This document shows, piece by piece, positions 63,401 through 64,000 of a DNA stretch of 64,000 bases. Source of the stretch: Syngnathus acus. Lineage: Eukaryota > Chordata > Actinopteri > Syngnathiformes > Syngnathidae. The first letter of the stretch is position 1, and each line of letters opens with the position of its first letter. The DNA lies in contig NC_051104.1 in NCBI RefSeq assembly GCF_901709675.1, positions 2,109,001-2,173,000 of the forward strand, in the 5' to 3' direction. A program made the translations under genes and the position numbers. A model generated the notes under the pieces. The model was not told where the DNA came from. It saw only the letters and a program-made list of their open reading frames with translations, and did no database searches.

Positions 63401-64000
63401 AGACTTCTTATGAGACACAAAAATTGGAAAGTGAAATGGTGGAAACCTCAAACTTGGAAATACATCATGAAACGGAGTTGCTACATGAGACAACAAATCA
63501 TTCAAGTAGAAATGACATGGTGAAGAATCTTGAGCATGCAACAGCATCAGCCCCAGTGGAGCAAGAGGTCGCAGAACATATGCTGATCGTATGTGAAAGT
63601 GAAACGGGTCCTGATTTGACTGCAAATGGCAGTCATGGTAACAAGGGTACCACACAGTGTGTCACAGAAGTAGAAATGGTAGCAGAAGAAGACGACACGA
63701 ATAAGAAGGTCAGCGAATCGACAGTTATCGTCTCAATCTTGGGGAACAATAAGGTCACCGAATTCATCACCAGTGATTCGAATGCTTCCGTAAACCAACC
63801 AGAGATGGACAATCCAGCAACACCGGATTGTATCTCAATTCCAACTTCTCCTGAGGAAATACAAGTGCAGAATGAAGACCTTGCTGAAGTTCAACTCAAG
63901 CATGCGGTACCAGAAATGGCAAACACTTCGAATGCAGTGACAAGTGTCATTCAAGGTGAGGAGGCGGCTGAAGTTGGCCTTGATCACATTGTTTTGAATG
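60421..64000 (+). CDS. Unrecognised large acidic repetitive protein, 5' part, open to the window end
   Basis: The ATG at 60421 follows a good acceptor by one base. The frame stays open for 1193 codons and runs off the window, far beyond chance for this composition, and the opposite strand and other frames are broken. The protein begins MPASKRGTEEPLDPQAKLRR and has a basic patch, APRTKRKLEEEEE, that could be a nuclear localisation signal. The rest is rich in Glu, Ser, Thr, Gln and Asn, poor in hydrophobic clusters, and probably disordered. Residues about 490-750 contain degenerate repeats built around (S/P)QEVL.E..NAE and ESHVEE. I recognise no domain and do not assign a name. It is downstream of vps41 on the same strand with its own promoter-like segment. 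One short part (61985-62015) matches a dispersed repeat. Confidence 0.75.
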   Translation, partial: MPASKRGTEEPLDPQAKLRRLEDIGEALQSETTPAINNRSHKEIHLHEITDAVAPRTKRKLEEEEEATEGNPSKSSRQTSPVRTTLGPPVTKHSSAFCREAPSDDFNTEFNVDNTPSDSSKDGLFTESNEQGLTKKYSSLIQTKPASDSLQVSEELPSPPAEFVQNEHSYGKSSDSSLDSILDTTENTTKESRAANIIFTAEEKERKEADDQRLPANHPLASSLTHSEDAAAGGAAAIRSRAVGTFCSSNGDAHLEQLVCEQNWQTDSISECIETVTSVIKQDLTQNTDQEKHDVTVSGDLMRLNDVSGEDQMPPNVNAEEIVLESCNPETSIEESCIPESNRCPYTQATETESDQNPESHFKELLTSASENQTQEKTGFTDTGSNWDPRIEKVTQSDRIPASKIEDDVCQIEFECNKTLESLDEVLSKKTQDVPEAVLAVCSVEESQMETPEVTVEVMESDMNPASHTEANLSATESDRKPDTPTEMFSISKETVPTSQEVLTESHNAEDQRTASGTPENTSIHPSIFYTAVDEKRQTEVTFIDLPVVKKNVPAPQEVLVENLNAQVEETQIESHVQEMLTVEYCSQSGNGKCVSETQSLLMKPTPPEVMVDQLTVERQVEEFRGTPNSQTEEMNPVLMESVQSSVCPVEDHILASPSLSQKTENTPKEALSNCFVAESHVEEHQLVSNEKNQTELEAGKNIESHVEELSLSQRSEPKPQMALIDSLEEHQEVLGDCFHAESQIEKKHMESDNRIISNPFEQKQEQVNKSINTAEVSTPHCESAGKQNSTMEMPRQHVIISQLQTDVETPSKGRLTATLLQEEINNHSSQNDNEDLKIFNAETVPKANVQESPEVSDCTTAVTQKALAPANFKTSGTEELKTVMDESEEAHERVEVNKIQNFNVCDYENKLNLDSVATPVSPTDLQIQSTEESENQKSQAEPTADTMSSEVLVEENPEDAKLLDAPENQAEVSEDMEYEDSGVQENQTALSTKTSYETQKLESEMVETSNLEIHHETELLHETTNHSSRNDMVKNLEHATASAPVEQEVAEHMLIVCESETGPDLTANGSHGNKGTTQCVTEVEMVAEEDDTNKKVSESTVIVSILGNNKVTEFITSDSNASVNQPEMDNPATPDCISIPTSPEEIQVQNEDLAEVQLKHAVPEMANTSNAVTSVIQGEEAAEVGLDHIVLN

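Overview
The window is nuclear DNA of a ray-finned fish, most likely a compact-genome teleost. The evidence is vertebrate intron-containing genes with consistent GT-AG phases, short introns in the housekeeping genes, typical teleost interspersed repeats, and many long G, C, A and T runs. I cannot name the species. There is no prokaryotic, viral or CRISPR content.

Layout: (1) 198-3773 (+) is the 3' two thirds of ankh, the progressive ankylosis transporter. (2) 4951-8367 (-) is otulin, a linear-ubiquitin deubiquitinase with an unusually long acidic N-terminus and a MGASCCC start; it lies tail-to-tail with ankh. (3) 10207-11150 (-) is yae1, an Fe-S assembly adaptor. (4) 15743-44977 (-) is pou6f2, a POU-homeodomain factor in nine coding exons spread over 29 kb; its large introns are GC-rich and full of homeobox-like TAAT motifs, and an alternative 3' splice site inserts 36 residues between POU-specific domain and linker. 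(5) 50098-58835 (+) is the complete 27-exon vps41, the HOPS subunit, predicted at 854 aa. (6) From 60421 to the end of the window is an uninterrupted reading frame (1193 complete codons, no stop) of an unrecognised acidic, repetitive, probably disordered protein.

From memory of human gene order, ANKH-OTULIN (5p15) and YAE1-POU6F2-VPS41 (7p14) are two separate neighbourhoods. In this fish they are joined, with the junction between otulin and yae1 (about 8.4-10.2 kb), where an interspersed repeat also lies. The genes do not form one pathway; they are an ordinary vertebrate neighbourhood.

Mobile and repeat content includes two short terminal-inverted-repeat elements (2911-3117 and 40404-40799), a LINE-type dispersed repeat (about 9597-9932), a perfect 19-bp inverted repeat in a pou6f2 intron, and several microsatellites. 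I see no clearly new biological system. The observations most worth checking are the lipidation-type N-terminus and acidic extension of otulin, the pou6f2 36-residue splice switch, and the unknown repetitive gene, part of whose coding frame appears to derive from a dispersed repeat. All coordinates and splice sites are read by eye from the sequence. Protein identities come from memory of the families, not from a search.
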